Shown here: positions 1 to 11,044 of the stretch, piece by piece
Layout of the letters: each line of letters opens with the position of its first letter
How positions within the stretch are numbered: position 1 is the stretch's first letter
Assembly: GCF_918797505.1 (NCBI RefSeq)
Contig: NC_092800.1
Location: forward strand, 35,392,263 to 35,456,262
Source: Bemisia tabaci
Lineage: Eukaryota; Arthropoda; Insecta; Hemiptera; Aleyrodidae
Reading direction: 5' to 3'
Length of the DNA: 64,000 nucleotides
Notes under the pieces: generated by a model
What the model saw: the letters and a program-made list of their open reading frames with translations, nothing else
Databases searched by the model: none
What the model was told of the DNA's origin: nothing
Translations under genes and position numbers: made by a program

Positions 1-240
1 CCACGGGCGGGCGGGCGGTCACGCGAACTTCGCCGAAATAAAAGCCAACGTTGTAATAATAATCATAATAATGAGAATCGACGATTGGACGCCGTTGCCA
101 AGGGAAGGAGGTGCAATGCACCCCAGCTGTTCACCTGTCGCAACATGACCGCACCGTAGCAACGCAAAAGACACGGCAATTTCATCCGCTGGCGGCGATC
201 CAGTGGGTGAAATCATTCAACTGTCAACGCTGAAAGCCCG
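1..240. other. No gene seen; short GC-rich start and AAT-rich tract
   Basis: The first 35 bases are very GC-rich with repeated GGGC, followed by an AAT/ATA-rich simple tract near 50-75. No convincing exon is visible. The stretch ends at GCCCG (236-240), the left target duplication of the next element. Confidence 0.5.
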
Positions 241-909
241 CACAGTGGGTCAAGTCAATCAGAGAGGTCGGACATAACATTTTTGACTAAAACTCCAATT
301 TTGATGCTTAATGCGTCAGCTGCGCTGGTCACAGAACTTTTTTTGATGCCAGATTCTTGTAGATTAGCTAAAAATATTAAGATCTGTGCAAACCGCAACT
401 TTTTACGTTCAATATCAATCGAGATATCGCGCTTTGAAAAGTTGCGTTTTTGACGTCATCCACCGTGGTAGTGACACCCTTGGTTTCTTCCACCTTGCTT
501 TCATCCGCATTTCTGTGTGTTTCACGTAGAGTAACCAGTGCTAATGTGTGTCTCCCTGACTGATAAAACCAAGGTGGAAGAAACCAAGGATGTCACTACC
601 GCGTTGGATGACGTCAAAAACCTGACTTTTCAAAGGGCGATATCTCGGTCAATATTGAACGTAGAAAGTTGCTGTTTGGACAGATCTTAATATTTTAAGC
701 TAATATCTTTAGCTAAAACACAATTCTGTGACCAGCGCAACTGACCCATTCGTCACATTTTAAATGTTAAGGGGAGCCTCTAGAAGATAATTTTACGAAG
801 AAACCAATGGGACCACTTTTAAAACCACAAAGTTTTGTAGGAACGGAATCATAAGCTTTTAAAGTTGCCAAATTTTGTCCGAGCTTTCCCATTGACTCGA
901 TCCACTGTG
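241..909. mobile_element. Transib-like non-autonomous DNA transposon (composite)
   Basis: The ends are inverted: CACAGTGGGTCAAG at 241 and its counterpart ending CCACTGTG at 909. Flanking both ends is the identical 5-bp word GCCCG (236-240 and 910-914). A CACAGTG-type terminus with a GC-rich 5-bp target duplication is the signature of the Transib superfamily, the relatives of RAG1. The right 150 bases match, in reverse, the shorter copy at 28727-28916. The middle (about 309-750) is occupied by a second palindromic element. No transposase is visible. Confidence 0.75.
309..750. mobile_element. Palindromic element nested in the Transib-like copy
   Basis: This is a long foldback. The left arm (AATGCGTCAGCTGCGCTGG) is mirrored by the right end near 750. 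Inner arms share TTGGTTTCTTCCACC around 480-500 and its complement near 570-590. A second copy lies at 25813-26268. Comparison with the uninterrupted Transib-like copy at 28727 shows that this block is extra, so it probably inserted there. Confidence 0.6.
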
Positions 910-1737
910 GCCCGGTCGAAGGCGAAGCGTGGCGAGAAAGTTCGGTCGGAGCGTGGAGTATACAAATGAGCATTCCACTCAACAATGAGTATAAAGACTT
1001 GCGGATTGATGGAGTGCTGAAATGCGTAAAGGTCGTTTCCCAGTTGGAGTGGGAGAAGGATGGGTGCTTAGAAGGGAGTCATTCTCGTTCTGCGCACCGA
1101 ATGGAATATTTTTCGCTTTTGAGCAGGGAAAAAAATGATCGAAAGAAACAGGAGGAGGGGGCTATGCGGTCAGCCTTCTATCTTTAATAATACCGTTTCA
1201 GTACTTGATGAATAATTTGATTGTGGAAGGCACGGTTCAAACGCGCGTTTATTTCACTCTGTATGACTGAGAGACGAATTGTAATGCGTCATACCAAGTC
1301 ATACCAAAAGTTCAAGGATCATACAGTTTTTGGTATAATTTATAGTTTTTTCAGTGTTTCGAGTAAAACTGATGAAGTCAAATGATTTGAAAATAAGAAG
1401 CAAAAACCTGCTCAAATGTATTATAAGGGATAGATATAGCTTTTGTGCATGGCCTGCGATGCAAATTGAACAGGGTTGACAAAATCAGGGAGCGCCGGGA
1501 AAATCGAGAAATGTCAGGAGGAAATAACGAAAATGTCAGAGAAAAAGTGTTAACCCTCCTTCAATTGCTTTCTGCAATGAGTTTGACGCTTCGAACCGCA
1601 AATTTGTCGCAATTATGTCTCTCTAACCATCCGGCATATCTTCAATTTTCAGGGAATTTTATCAAAATGTGTCAGGGAAATTCATTTTGTAAATTTTGTG
1701 GCAGGCAATTCAATCGAAGGTTTTGGACCTGAGGATA
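910..1737. other. No gene; includes a dispersed-repeat fragment
   Basis: No coding exon is recognised. About 1469-1720 resembles 25552-25700: both start near ACAGGGTTG(A/C)C and carry repeated GTCAGGGAA/ATGTCAGG words. It is a fragment of a dispersed repeat. Confidence 0.5.
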
Positions 1738-1965
1738 CACTGGAAAAAAAAACACACATTGGATTTAGAATCCAGACTCTTGAAAACATTGACAAGAAAA
1801 AATACTTTGATTCAATCGGATTTTTGCTTGAATCAAAACGAAATCCGCTTAAATTAAGAGGCTTGGTTCTTGATTTAAGCTAGATTCTGATTGAATCAAG
1901 AGTACTTTTTCTTGTCGATGTTTTTAAGAGTCTGGACTCTAGATACAATGTGTTTTTTTCCAGTG
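1738..1965. mobile_element. CACTGG-ended MITE, 2-bp TA target duplication
   Basis: The 228-bp foldback starts CACTGGAAAAAA and ends TTTTTTTCCAGTG. The arms pair for about 60 bases (TCCAGACTCTT near 1770 with its complement near 1930). It is flanked by TA on both sides (1736-1737, 1966-1967). The same family is found at 43418-43631. The CACTG end with a 2-bp duplication would fit CACTA-type elements; that assignment is an inference. Confidence 0.8.
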
Positions 1966-2524
1966 TAAACAGTAACATTGAAAGAAAGAGCTCTAAGTTT
2001 GGCTCTGATCGCAATGATTACCGGTTATGGGTATAAACATATCCGCACTCCGGGTTCACAGGCCAAAAGTTCTGATTTTAGGAACCACTGATTCGGCCAC
2101 TGAACCCGCGCCGCATCAGTCGTGACTACGACCCTTAGATCTAGGACTCTGAACTTTGTCTGCTATTTACAGTACAGCCCTTAATTACTTCGTTCCAAGT
2201 CGAAGCCTTTTTTCCAGCGAATTTAATTTACTCGCCCCAACTTTGTCAGCGCACAACCGCATTGCATCGCACCGTGGGACGTCACGGCCCTGGACGCGAG
2301 GACGGATTCCCTCGCCAGTTAGCGGAGAATTGATGCGTGAAGCAAAACAAGAAACCGTCGCGACGCGGGAGTTTTTCGTCGCCAACTAATCAGCCGGCTA
2401 ATAAGGCGATGCTACCAATTATTGCCCCGCAGCACAATCTGGTTTCCCCGCCTCGATACACGCACAACATGTGATGAGTTGTGTTGGGAATGAACGGGAA
2501 TACTACGGTTACAACAACTCGGAA
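1966..2524. other. No gene recognised; moderately GC-rich 2240-2400
   Basis: Open frames exist on both strands between 2156 and 2389, but none has splice borders or a recognisable protein signature. I see nothing else here. Confidence 0.4.
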
Positions 2525-2631
2525 AAAAATTAATTGCTGATTTAACAAATAAATTGCTAAAAAATATGTCCAAAATGTTTCGAATGTACATTTTACAATA
2601 GAAAAATGCTAATTTAACCACCCCCGTGGTG
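2525..2631. mobile_element. Half of a CACGGAAAAAA MITE
   Basis: The segment from GGAAAAAAATTAATTGCTG to ATTTAACCACCCCCGTGGT matches one arm of the complete element at 10752-10984. The other arm is missing: the sequence runs directly into the CCCTGG element starting at 2642. Confidence 0.55.
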
Positions 2632-2641
2632 AAAGTCAAGA

Positions 2642-3558
2642 CCCTGGTAAAAATTGGCGATAAGAGCTGCGTTTCAAAATACCATAGGAATTCTTATAGC
2701 CGGCTAAAGAAGGCTGCAGAAAATCATAAAGCTGGCTGTAGAATGCGGAGAAAATCATACGGCCGGGCTATACGAAGCTATAAAAAATTATGCAGCCAGG
2801 CTACAGTTCCTATCGCCGGGCTTTACACTTTATCGCCATCGATTATAAAAGGCTATAAGAAATTGTGTAGAAATTCGTGTGCTTTGGAAATCATTAAGTT
2901 TGATACGGAACCACCTTAATATTTACAAAACACACGTTATATTTTCCTTTAATACATATTTTGTTACATCAATTACAATGAGAATAATCCATACGGGATG
3001 TGCAAACATTTCAAAATCATGAGTTGAATAACGCTGACTCCGCCAGGTAAAATATCAGAGCCTAACACAAAGCGGAGCGGCGACGCACTGGCGCCTACAA
3101 ACCTAACAGGATACTTCACGCATTGCGCAACGCGTGAAGTATCCCTGTTAGGTTTGTAGGCGCCAATGCGTGTTTCGCGCTGGCTGCCCGCCTGCCACGG
3201 CGCTTGAAGCAACTTTTTCACACCAGAGGTATTGCACAGTATCATACAAAACTGAAGGTGCTCCAACATTTTAGGAATGACAGGCATCCTTCATAAGTAC
3301 GGAGCTTTCCTCGCAAAATAAATCAAGATACTACGGCCCAAAAAGAGAGCAGTATTCCAAAAACTCACTAAGTCCTAGCATCCGTAATTAGTAACGTTTA
3401 GCATACACTTTATCGCCTGGCTGTTGCTTAATCGCCATCGGCTATAAAAGGCTATGAGAGATTGTGTAGTCGGCTATAGAAGCTATTGGAAATCTTACAG
3501 CCGGCCGTAGGTCTATGGTATTTTGGAACACAGATTCTACTGCCAATTTTTACCAGGG
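2642..3558. mobile_element. CCCTGG-ended DNA transposon, copy 1 (917 bp)
   Basis: It starts CCCTGGTAAAAATTGGC and ends with the inverted complement (GCCAATTTTTACCAGGG). The 2-bp word GA flanks both ends. Inside are many short ATAGCCGGCTATA-like words and a strong central palindrome at about 3103-3165 (TACTTCACGCATTGCGCAA and its mirror). Copies 2 and 3 lie at 37050-37961 and 53147-54096 in the opposite orientation. No transposase frame is seen, so it is non-autonomous. Confidence 0.8.
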
Positions 3559-6500
3559 GAAGATGCTCGATTGGGTTCCTCCCGGGAGGAGACGAGGGGT
3601 TCACGTCCCAGTGAAAAGGTGGCGACAGGGGGTTTTAGAGGAAATGAGGGAGCCCCAACTCCCTGAAGGGCTTTGAGAGGATAGGGGACTTCGGTGGCTG
3701 AGTGTCGCAGAGCGAAGAGCGACGTTTATGTATGTATGAAGTCAAGTACCGCAACAAGAATGGGTAATGGACCCCGAGGAGTCCATATTCCATCATAACG
3801 GTCACTTTGAGCGTTAAAAGAAGGGGCCCTGAGTTCAAAAATCAGGGTTCCTGTCACAATTTTGACATTATCAAGTCAAAATCAGAAAGTGCGGTAGACG
3901 TGAATCAATACCAAAAATTCAAAGTGGGTTCATCCGACCTAAAATAATGGAGCAAAAGCCTGTGTCGGTTGGTCTGGGACATCATCACCTATACTTAATC
4001 ACACGTGTACGCCTCAAGTACCTCTCAGAAACTTGTTGGTTTATTTGTTTTTATTCTTCTCTCTGGACAATGGTAATGATAATTTTTAAGTCATGAGCTC
4101 AACGAGTTTTAAATTGACGTACCTCCAAGTAATTTTTCTCAATTTTGACTTTAAAGCACTCAATTTTTATTCAGTCCACTGATAAATTTGAAACTCTGTA
4201 TTCTCGTGGGTGTCACAAACACTTCGGAAAACTAATCATCTTGAAAATTAGGCTCTATTTTAACTGTTCGCGTAGGTTTCAAGGATTTTCTTCCACCTGA
4301 TATCCGCACGAGAGCAATCATTAACCCGTGGAAGATTAGTGGAATCTGTCTGCTTCAAGTGTTAGCGTCTGTGGCTTTTTTAACTTTTCCCAGAAGCAAT
4401 CCTCTTTCGCTACCGCCTTAGGGTAATGAACCTGATCGTGATTGTAAATGTAACTGCAAGGACTAAATTTTTAAGTATCACTCATTACACATTGTATAAT
4501 GCATTATTTCTCCTGCGTGAACTTTACATTTTAAAGTTCAAAAGAACGAAATCAAATTTTGTAGAGACTGTTTTCATAATTGTGTTTTCAAGCCAATTGA
4601 ATAGATTATTTCCAGTCAAAAAATTTTTGCAATTCCAGCCTTACAATCATCACATCATAGTCTTGGCTTTTATAAAAATGTAGTGTTTTTTTAAGGCGGA
4701 AAATAATATATTGAAGTTGAAACTTTCGGGAAAAATTGGAGACGTATATATAGAATTTAATGAAATGTACCGTAATAGTATCCTTTTTGATCTACGAAAT
4801 GCAAGATGATCGACCCGAAAAAAAACCTAAAAATTCCGGAACATATTTCCCATTATCGATTTCTTTCTATTCGTTAGAAAAAAATCCCTGAGAATAAAAG
4901 CCCAAATCTTAAATTGGGTAAAATTATACAACTTTTATGTGCCACCAGTCGCAAAATTATACCCGTTAACCTGATCATGTTTGCATGTAGTGCACCCAGA
5001 GGGTTTTGGATCAGATCCATTGAGGAAAGTCTCGGGAAAATTATACCGTAGTCACTCTCAAGCAAGTGAAAATCGATATTTTGTACTCGTATGTCGAGCA
5101 GAAATTGCGAATTACAAGGCCATTTATGAATATTTCATCACTGCGGACGCTCAAGAGTGCGTCATTATCTTTATCTCCTGTCACCAATAGGAAATGGACG
5201 AATACTGAAAGCAGTGCATCAAATTAAGTTTAGTTTGTTACATGGATTTTAGACCCATAAAATTCAGGCCTCGAAGTGAATCATTGCGAGATATTTTTGC
5301 AAAACGAAGTTTTCAGCAAGAATAGTGCAGATCATGGAATTTTGAAAAGTGAGGTAGAATCCGTCAATAATCTTTTTTTTTCTCATCAATGGGAAAAATA
5401 AGTGCTTTTTCCATTGTATCTATTGTTCAGTCTTCTTCACGTCAAACGCTGCATCTACTATTCGTGTTTTTTTTTGGTCAGTTTTGATGCAATATTAATT
5501 GTTGTCCGATAACCATTTCACAGGTCAACAGTTATCTCCCTAGTTTTGCAATATTAATAAGCTTCCTCACTAAACCGCATCGCACGTAACTGAAAATTGT
5601 CATTCACATATGTACATGTCACAAATTCAACGTGTTAAACATCTGTAAAAAACTGTATCTAAACTGACAAAACTTAGACCGTATAAAATGAGCTTCGGTT
5701 TAAATGCCTAGAGCTGTATTCACATCCACAGTCGTCCTCTTAACTTAGAGACTTTCTTCACCAACTTATTTCTTCTGGTTTGAGAATGTATAAAGTTTTT
5801 TGCCATCAAAAATAAACAGTAGAATTAAGTATTTTTTTATCTTAGTTAATAAATTGTACATCTTGAAACTAATAATAGTAATAAAAAAATTAAAAATAAA
5901 CTAAGGTCTAAATGTACGACGAAATCTAAAAAAAACAGCTGCCAAGGCACAAATATCGCTACAGAGATTTAACAGTAACAATATAACAGTGAGCTAGATT
6001 TATTTACGAAAAAGTATCATCCAATTATCCATTTGCATTAAAAAATGATTTGTCTCCATGAATGTTTTTGTTGGCATGTTTTAAAACAAAGGAGTCTGCG
6101 ATGCTTTTAACAGTTTCTAGAGGTTGATCATGAATTTTAAGCCAATGACGCCAAACATTTTTTACCCCCTAAGTTTAAAGCATGTTTGCTGTTTGAAGAA
6201 GATTGAAAAATAGTTTTAAAGCTCAGGCTTAACAGATGAGCGAAATGTCTTCTCTTAGTTGTTATGTGATGTCATATCCAGCCGTGCAAGACCGGTCCCC
6301 AATGTAACGATTCGATCATGAAATGATCACAATTTTATTGACGGCAATTTATTGTAATCTTATCACTAAATTGAAATTCGCGATGAATTGAGGTGAAATC
6401 AAAATTAAACGTACGGTGACTTCATCGATGATGAGACCATTTTACAGCAATAAAAGTGGGTCGTTTTGATGGTACCGGCGATATTCTGGCGATGAAGTGG

Positions 6501-7056
6501 AATAAGAATTCCAACATAAATTCGATAATTTGCAATTTTCCTGTTTAAAAGTGTCATTTGGGAATCTACGCGGTGCAAGTCATTTCACGAAAAACTTAGG
6601 TGAAAAAATACCAGTCGCGGGGCCTCCCTTTCGAAAAAACAACACCAGTATAGTCGTATGATTCTGTTTAATTTCACTAGTTTCCCGTGGAGAGTAAATT
6701 GTCCCATGAACCTCTTCCCTCCCTCACCAAGCGTTCATTCACACTAATGACCTCACCTAAGGTTTGGGTATCAAAACGGTGTTTTCAGTGATTCATTAAG
6801 AAGAAACAGGTGAACTCGGCAAGAAATCAATACAAATTCCTATTAAAATCGCAGCTTGTGCTCATATCATATCAACGCTCTGGCCTTCCGCATAAATCTG
6901 AGCATTGACCTCAATTCTCGTCGAAAAAATCTTGATCATTTTAAACGGTCGATAACACTGAATAATTTGCTCGATCTAATGCCGACCGTCCTCACAAGCA
7001 CAAAATATTTCGTACTTTAAAGTTTGTGATATTTTTCAATTAGCTCGAGTGCTACT
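3559..7056. other. 3.5 kb without a recognisable gene
   Basis: This is AT-rich DNA with scattered short open frames, none with a start, splice or protein signature I trust. A purine-rich tract with AGCGAAGAGCGAC occurs near 3705. A-rich stretches lie near 5860-5930. I see no foldback element with clear borders. Confidence 0.5.
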
Positions 7057-7219
7057 CGGTGGCGTGGCGTGCTTTGCGATTTATCGATTGATGCCATTTA
7101 AAAATATGGAAAAAAATCGATAATCAGGGTGTTCGCAGCGAACACCTTGATAATCGATTTTTTACCATAGGTTTAAATGGCATAACAATCGATATATTGC
7201 AAAGCACGCCACGCCACTG
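7057..7219. mobile_element. hAT-like MITE, copy 1, 8-bp target duplication
   Basis: The 163-bp foldback begins CGGTGGCGTGGCGTGCTTTG and ends CACGCCACGCCACTG. It is flanked by the perfect 8-bp repeat GTGCTACT (7049-7056, 7220-7227), as expected for hAT elements. Further copies lie at 31602 and 54596. Confidence 0.88.
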
Positions 7220-7720
7220 GTGCTACTTATACAAATCCGAAAACCGCGAGAAAAAAGTTATTCAATCCTCTACTATCTCAAATTTTAATGAATGTATACC
7301 GACATCTTTTTAAAGAGGCTTGCATTTTTCATATTGGAAAGGCTGACAGAGGATCGGATGACACTTTTCACACTCCTTCCGCTTTTCTCTAATTCATGCA
7401 AGCGGCACTTAAGTTAATTGGAAAATTCCACGGCCAATTTTCCTCGATGCCCATGAATTTCTAATACCACGAATTGATTTAGTTTGTAATGGGAATTAGG
7501 ATCAAGGTTCAGAGTGTTCATGAGAAACGGTCGCGGTTCTGGGTACTTGTTGTTTCTCGGAAGGATGTTTTGATCGGGACTTCACATCCTCACCCTTTCT
7601 CGTTCAAAGGGAACAAGTTCAAGTCTGAAAACAAAGCGGAAGTTTGCTCCCTACGCACTTTAACTAATGAAACTTTACTATGTGAGGCTTCTTCAGACCA
7701 AACTTCAACCCAAACCTAGA
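7220..7720. other. No gene recognised
   Basis: There is one 76-codon open frame at 7489-7719, with no splice context and no recognisable motif. I see nothing else. Confidence 0.4.
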
Positions 7721-8008
7721 CTGCGGGCTGATTGTTAGAATTGATAGACAAAGCGATAGACAAAGCGATAGACAAAGAAGACACAGGGAGTATGGAGCGA
7801 TCCTTTTGGTTGAGGTGGGTGGTTCCCATAGACTAAGGGAGGAAATGATGGACTAACTAAGCGTCTCTCGTGGGTTGCCGTTAGTTGGTCTATTACCTAC
7901 CTCCTTTGTCCATTGCAAACACCCGCTTCCACCAGTAGGATCCCTCCATATACCTTTTGTCCTCTTTCTCTATAGCTTTGTCTATCAATTTCAACAATCA
8001 GCTCGCTG
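7721..8008. mobile_element. GGGCTGATT-family MITE, copy 1
   Basis: This foldback of about 285 bp starts CTGCGGGCTGATTGTT, continues with repeats of GATAGACAAAGC, and ends with the inverted counterpart (GTCTATCAATTTCAACAATC). Related copies lie at 22134, 22410, 38598 and 56845. Confidence 0.8.
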
Positions 8009-8521
8009 GTTCCTTTCGGCGAAAACGAGTTTATCGAAAAACAGGCGGATTCCAAATAGGAGCTTCTCGGCTGATACCTATTTTCCCGGAAACTTTGATG
8101 CAGCGGTTTAAGAGATTCGATAATCTATATGTAAGTCGATAGCTGTATCGAATGCGAAGGTTTTTTTTCAAACAGAATCCTGCTTTCATTTCTCTATGTT
8201 TGGCAAGTTTTTGGGGTAAAATGTTTTTCTAGGCTCATGCGCAAGGGCTATCGTCCTTTTTTTGTTAAAATTCAAAATCTGCAGAGAATTTCTACTTAAT
8301 CGATGCGATATCGCACACCAGTTCGACCACTCCAGACAGCAGGACGAATCACCTTAAATGCGTCCTCTATGCGGAAATACGCACACGCGTACGCACCCTT
8401 ACACACACACTCGAGAGAGTAACCGAGTAAATTACCGGGGATTCCCGTTCTCGAAACGTAAAATTCGCTGGAAATTTTCATAATAGGTAGGCTTTAAGTT
8501 CACTCCCAGTAATTTTCTGAG

Positions 8522-9285
8522 ACACTGAAAAAAGGAGTAACTACCCCACAAAAAAATGACCATCCCTATGACTTGATGACTTGTGCTGTTTCATCAGCAA
8601 CTTCAATAATTACGCAATGGGAAGTTCCTTCGGGAGGGAACATATGCAGTTACGACCTTAAAACAACAACCTTAAACAACTAATATAAGTTATTTACACA
8701 AACTGATTGCGGTAGACGCACGGGTTGTAAGGCAGTAGGTTAGTTGGAATTTTTTAGCCAACGTCAAATCAGCATAAAGCTGAAAGTTTCAATACAGAGG
8801 GAAGAAGCCCATTTGAGCACAATTTCCCCTCAAAGAGCTACGCTGTTAGGTGTAACACTACAACACATTTCTGAATGGTCGTTACTAGTGTTACCTACAC
8901 CAAACAGTGTATCTCATTGAGGGGAAATTGTGCTCAGTTGAGCTTCTTCCATCTGTATTGATGTTTTCAGCTTTATGCTGATTTTCAATGCACGTTGGCT
9001 AAAAAATTCCAACTAATGTAAGTTATTTCTCGGTGATTTTCGAACAAGCACTCAAAGAAAAAAGTAACTACCCCATGTCGGACGATGCGGCTTGCGTTGT
9101 TTAATCAACAACTTCAATAATAACCTAATGGGAAGCCCTCGGGAGGGAAAATATGTAGCTACGACTTTTCTGCCTAAAGCAACTATTACAAGTTATTCCT
9201 TGGTGATTTTTCAAGAAGCACTCAAAGAAAAAAGTAACTACCCCATGTCGGACGATGCTGTTTGCGTTGTTTTATCCGGTTCGCA
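8522..9285. repeat. Tandem repeat, about 170-bp unit, interrupted by a MITE
   Basis: The words AGTAACTACCCCA and AACTTCAATAATNAC, and a GGGAAG-CCTTCGGGAGGGAA block, recur at about 8538, 9065 and 9235. Successive AAGTTATT marks at 9020 and 9190 give a 170-bp period. The first unit is split by the palindromic element at 8741-9015. Confidence 0.7.
8741..9015. mobile_element. TAGTTGGAATTTTTTAGCC palindromic MITE
   Basis: The left end TAGTTGGAATTTTTTAGCC is mirrored at the right end (GGCTAAAAAATTCCAACTA). The inner arms also pair, for example the AATTTCCCCT-containing arm near 8822 and its complement near 8920. It is inserted in a tandem-repeat unit. Confidence 0.75.
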
Positions 9286-9635
9286 TTAGGCGGTTGTGTG
9301 GAGCGTGTCAGCGGTAAATGGGAGATATTCCGGCGGCCGAGGCACTGTCCGTTGGCACTGAACTGGCATTCACATTCACATTCACCTGGGACGCGCACGA
9401 GGTTGGCGGTTGGGACATGGCACGGAACACGCGGTTGCGAAGCGGGTCAACGGCGAGCCGCAACTGCCGACCGGACAGCGTCGAAACCGCCAACAGACTG
9501 CAGCGCCGCCGCCCGCCAAGCGTCGCGACGCCCAACTAGACGCTCCTCGCGCCCGCGCCAAGTCGGTGCTCAAACAACGTATTTTAATGTGGCGGGGTTT
9601 CCAGCGCAGCGGGCTGAAAAACCTGGAGAGCCAGG
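9285..9635. promoter_or_regulatory. GC/CpG-rich island; possible promoter or untranslated exon
   Basis: This stretch is far richer in G+C and CpG than everything around it and is open in several frames on both strands, as expected of high-GC DNA. It contains a short CATTCA tandem (about 9366-9385). No frame has a protein signature I recognise. It could be a promoter with a first untranslated exon, or a diverged coding exon. A composite transposon starts directly after it. Confidence 0.35.
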
Positions 9636-9873
9636 TTATCAGGGTGTCTATAAGTCCGGAAATAGTACTGATTTTTCAAGGGCGGTCCGGAAGTACTGAT
9701 TAAGTGCGGACATTTTGCAAGAAAGTCTGGAATTTTTTCATTTTTGTCGCAATTTGAGCAGGAAATCCAAATTTTTCGAATTTCGTCAGTTGAAGGTATT
9801 GAAAAAGTACTGAATTTTTCTGTTGAGGAGGTACTGAATTTCTTGGGAATGCACTAAAAAAGTACTGGAAAAG

Positions 9874-10728
9874 CAGGGCCGGATTTAGAGGGTGGCGACA
9901 TGGGCCGCGGCCCATGGCGGCAAATTTTGCAATTTTTTTTAAATGAGGGTATAAAAAAAAAATCGGATTCGGAAAAAAATTATAAATGAGAAAAGGCGAC
10001 AAAATCTCTCATTTCCTGAGGTATAGTAATTTCTAATTTTGTCGTCTTTCGGTGATACAGGACACAGCACCTTTAATTTGTCGAGTTAAGAGAGAAACCA
10101 AACGCGCAATTTGGCATGGAGCGGAAGACTTGCGATGAAAAGGAGAAGCCCTCAGCGCGGCGGTCGGCATGTAACACATATTAGCACCCACAAGACTGCT
10201 TGAATACTTCACGCATTGCGTCAAACATAGTGCGGTCAGCAGCACTCAGCAGTCGACGTGAAACGCATAGCGCCTACAAGACTGCATGAATACTTCACGC
10301 ATTACGTCAAGAGCAGTGCAGTCAGCGTGAAACGCATAGCGCCTACTAGACTTCATGAATACTTCACGCATTGCGTCTTAAACACAGTGCGTTCGCGGCG
10401 ACGTGGCGGAAGTTAAAATTATCAAACCACATGTATGTTTGTTCTTGCATAATTTTTACGTTCATTTCTTACAAATGGAAGGCTTTGTTCACTCAGAGAT
10501 AGGTTTACGAAACTTAACTTTCGCGCCAAGTTCCGAGAACTTTTGCTAGTAGTGTTGACAGGGCTTTCGCAAAAAATGTGTCCAACACGAGTAAACGCGT
10601 GTTATGCACCCCCTCCCCTCCCTCCGGCACGTTCACTCGATGGTTTTTATTGATGTCTCAAAACGAATAAGAAGGGGTCGGCAAAATACAGGCGGCCCAT
10701 GGGCGGCAAGTAGGTAAATCCGGCCCTG
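9874..10728. mobile_element. hAT-like element (CAGGGCCGGATTTA ends), copy 1
   Basis: The 855-bp element starts CAGGGCCGGATTTAGAGG and ends TAAATCCGGCCCTG. It is flanked by TGGAAAAG / TGTAAAAG (7 of 8 identical), an hAT-type 8-bp duplication. The interior holds at least three tandem copies of a unit containing TGAATACTTCACGCATTGCG and GTGCGGTCAGC (about 10180-10400). A second, more diverged copy is at 45964-46849. No transposase is seen. Confidence 0.82.
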
Positions 10729-10751
10729 TGTAAAAGTACTGATTTTTGCCA

Positions 10752-10984
10752 CACGGAAAAAAATAAATTGCTGATTCAACAATTCAATTGCCAAAAACAG
10801 TGAGTGCAATGTCTTAACGTAGATTTTACAACAAAAAAAATGCTACTCCAACCACATTGTAAACTAATTTAACCACGGGTGTGGTTAAAGTAGCATTTGT
10901 TTGTTGTAAAATCTACATTGAAACATTGCACTCACTGTTTTTAGCAATTGAATTGTTGAATCAGCAATTTAATTTTTTTCCGTG
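10752..10984. mobile_element. CACGGAAAAAA MITE with CA target duplication
   Basis: The 233-bp near-perfect palindrome runs from CACGGAAAAAAATAAATTGC to its mirror ending TTTTTTTCCGTG. CA flanks it on both sides. The centre is ACCACATTGTAAAC...ACCACGGGTGTGGT. The arm at 2525-2631 is a half copy. Confidence 0.85.
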
Positions 10985-11044
10985 CAGCTACTGACTTAAA
11001 AGTACTGATTGAAGCCAGCCTGTTTTAGTAGACACCCTGGTTAT

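Larger units (their letters stand above)
9640..11039. mobile_element. CAGGGTGTCTA-ended transposon carrying two nested elements
   Basis: The outer element starts CAGGGTGTCTATAAG and ends TAGTAGACACCCTG. The word GTTAT flanks both ends (9635-9639, 11040-11044). Its own sequence carries several AAAGTACTGA words before, between and after two insertions: 9874-10728 and 10752-10984. Confidence 0.7.

Noticed and set aside
9262..9703. Several overlapping open frames up to 145 codons
   Set aside because: They arise from high GC; both strands are open, none has a domain, and one runs into the transposon at 9640.
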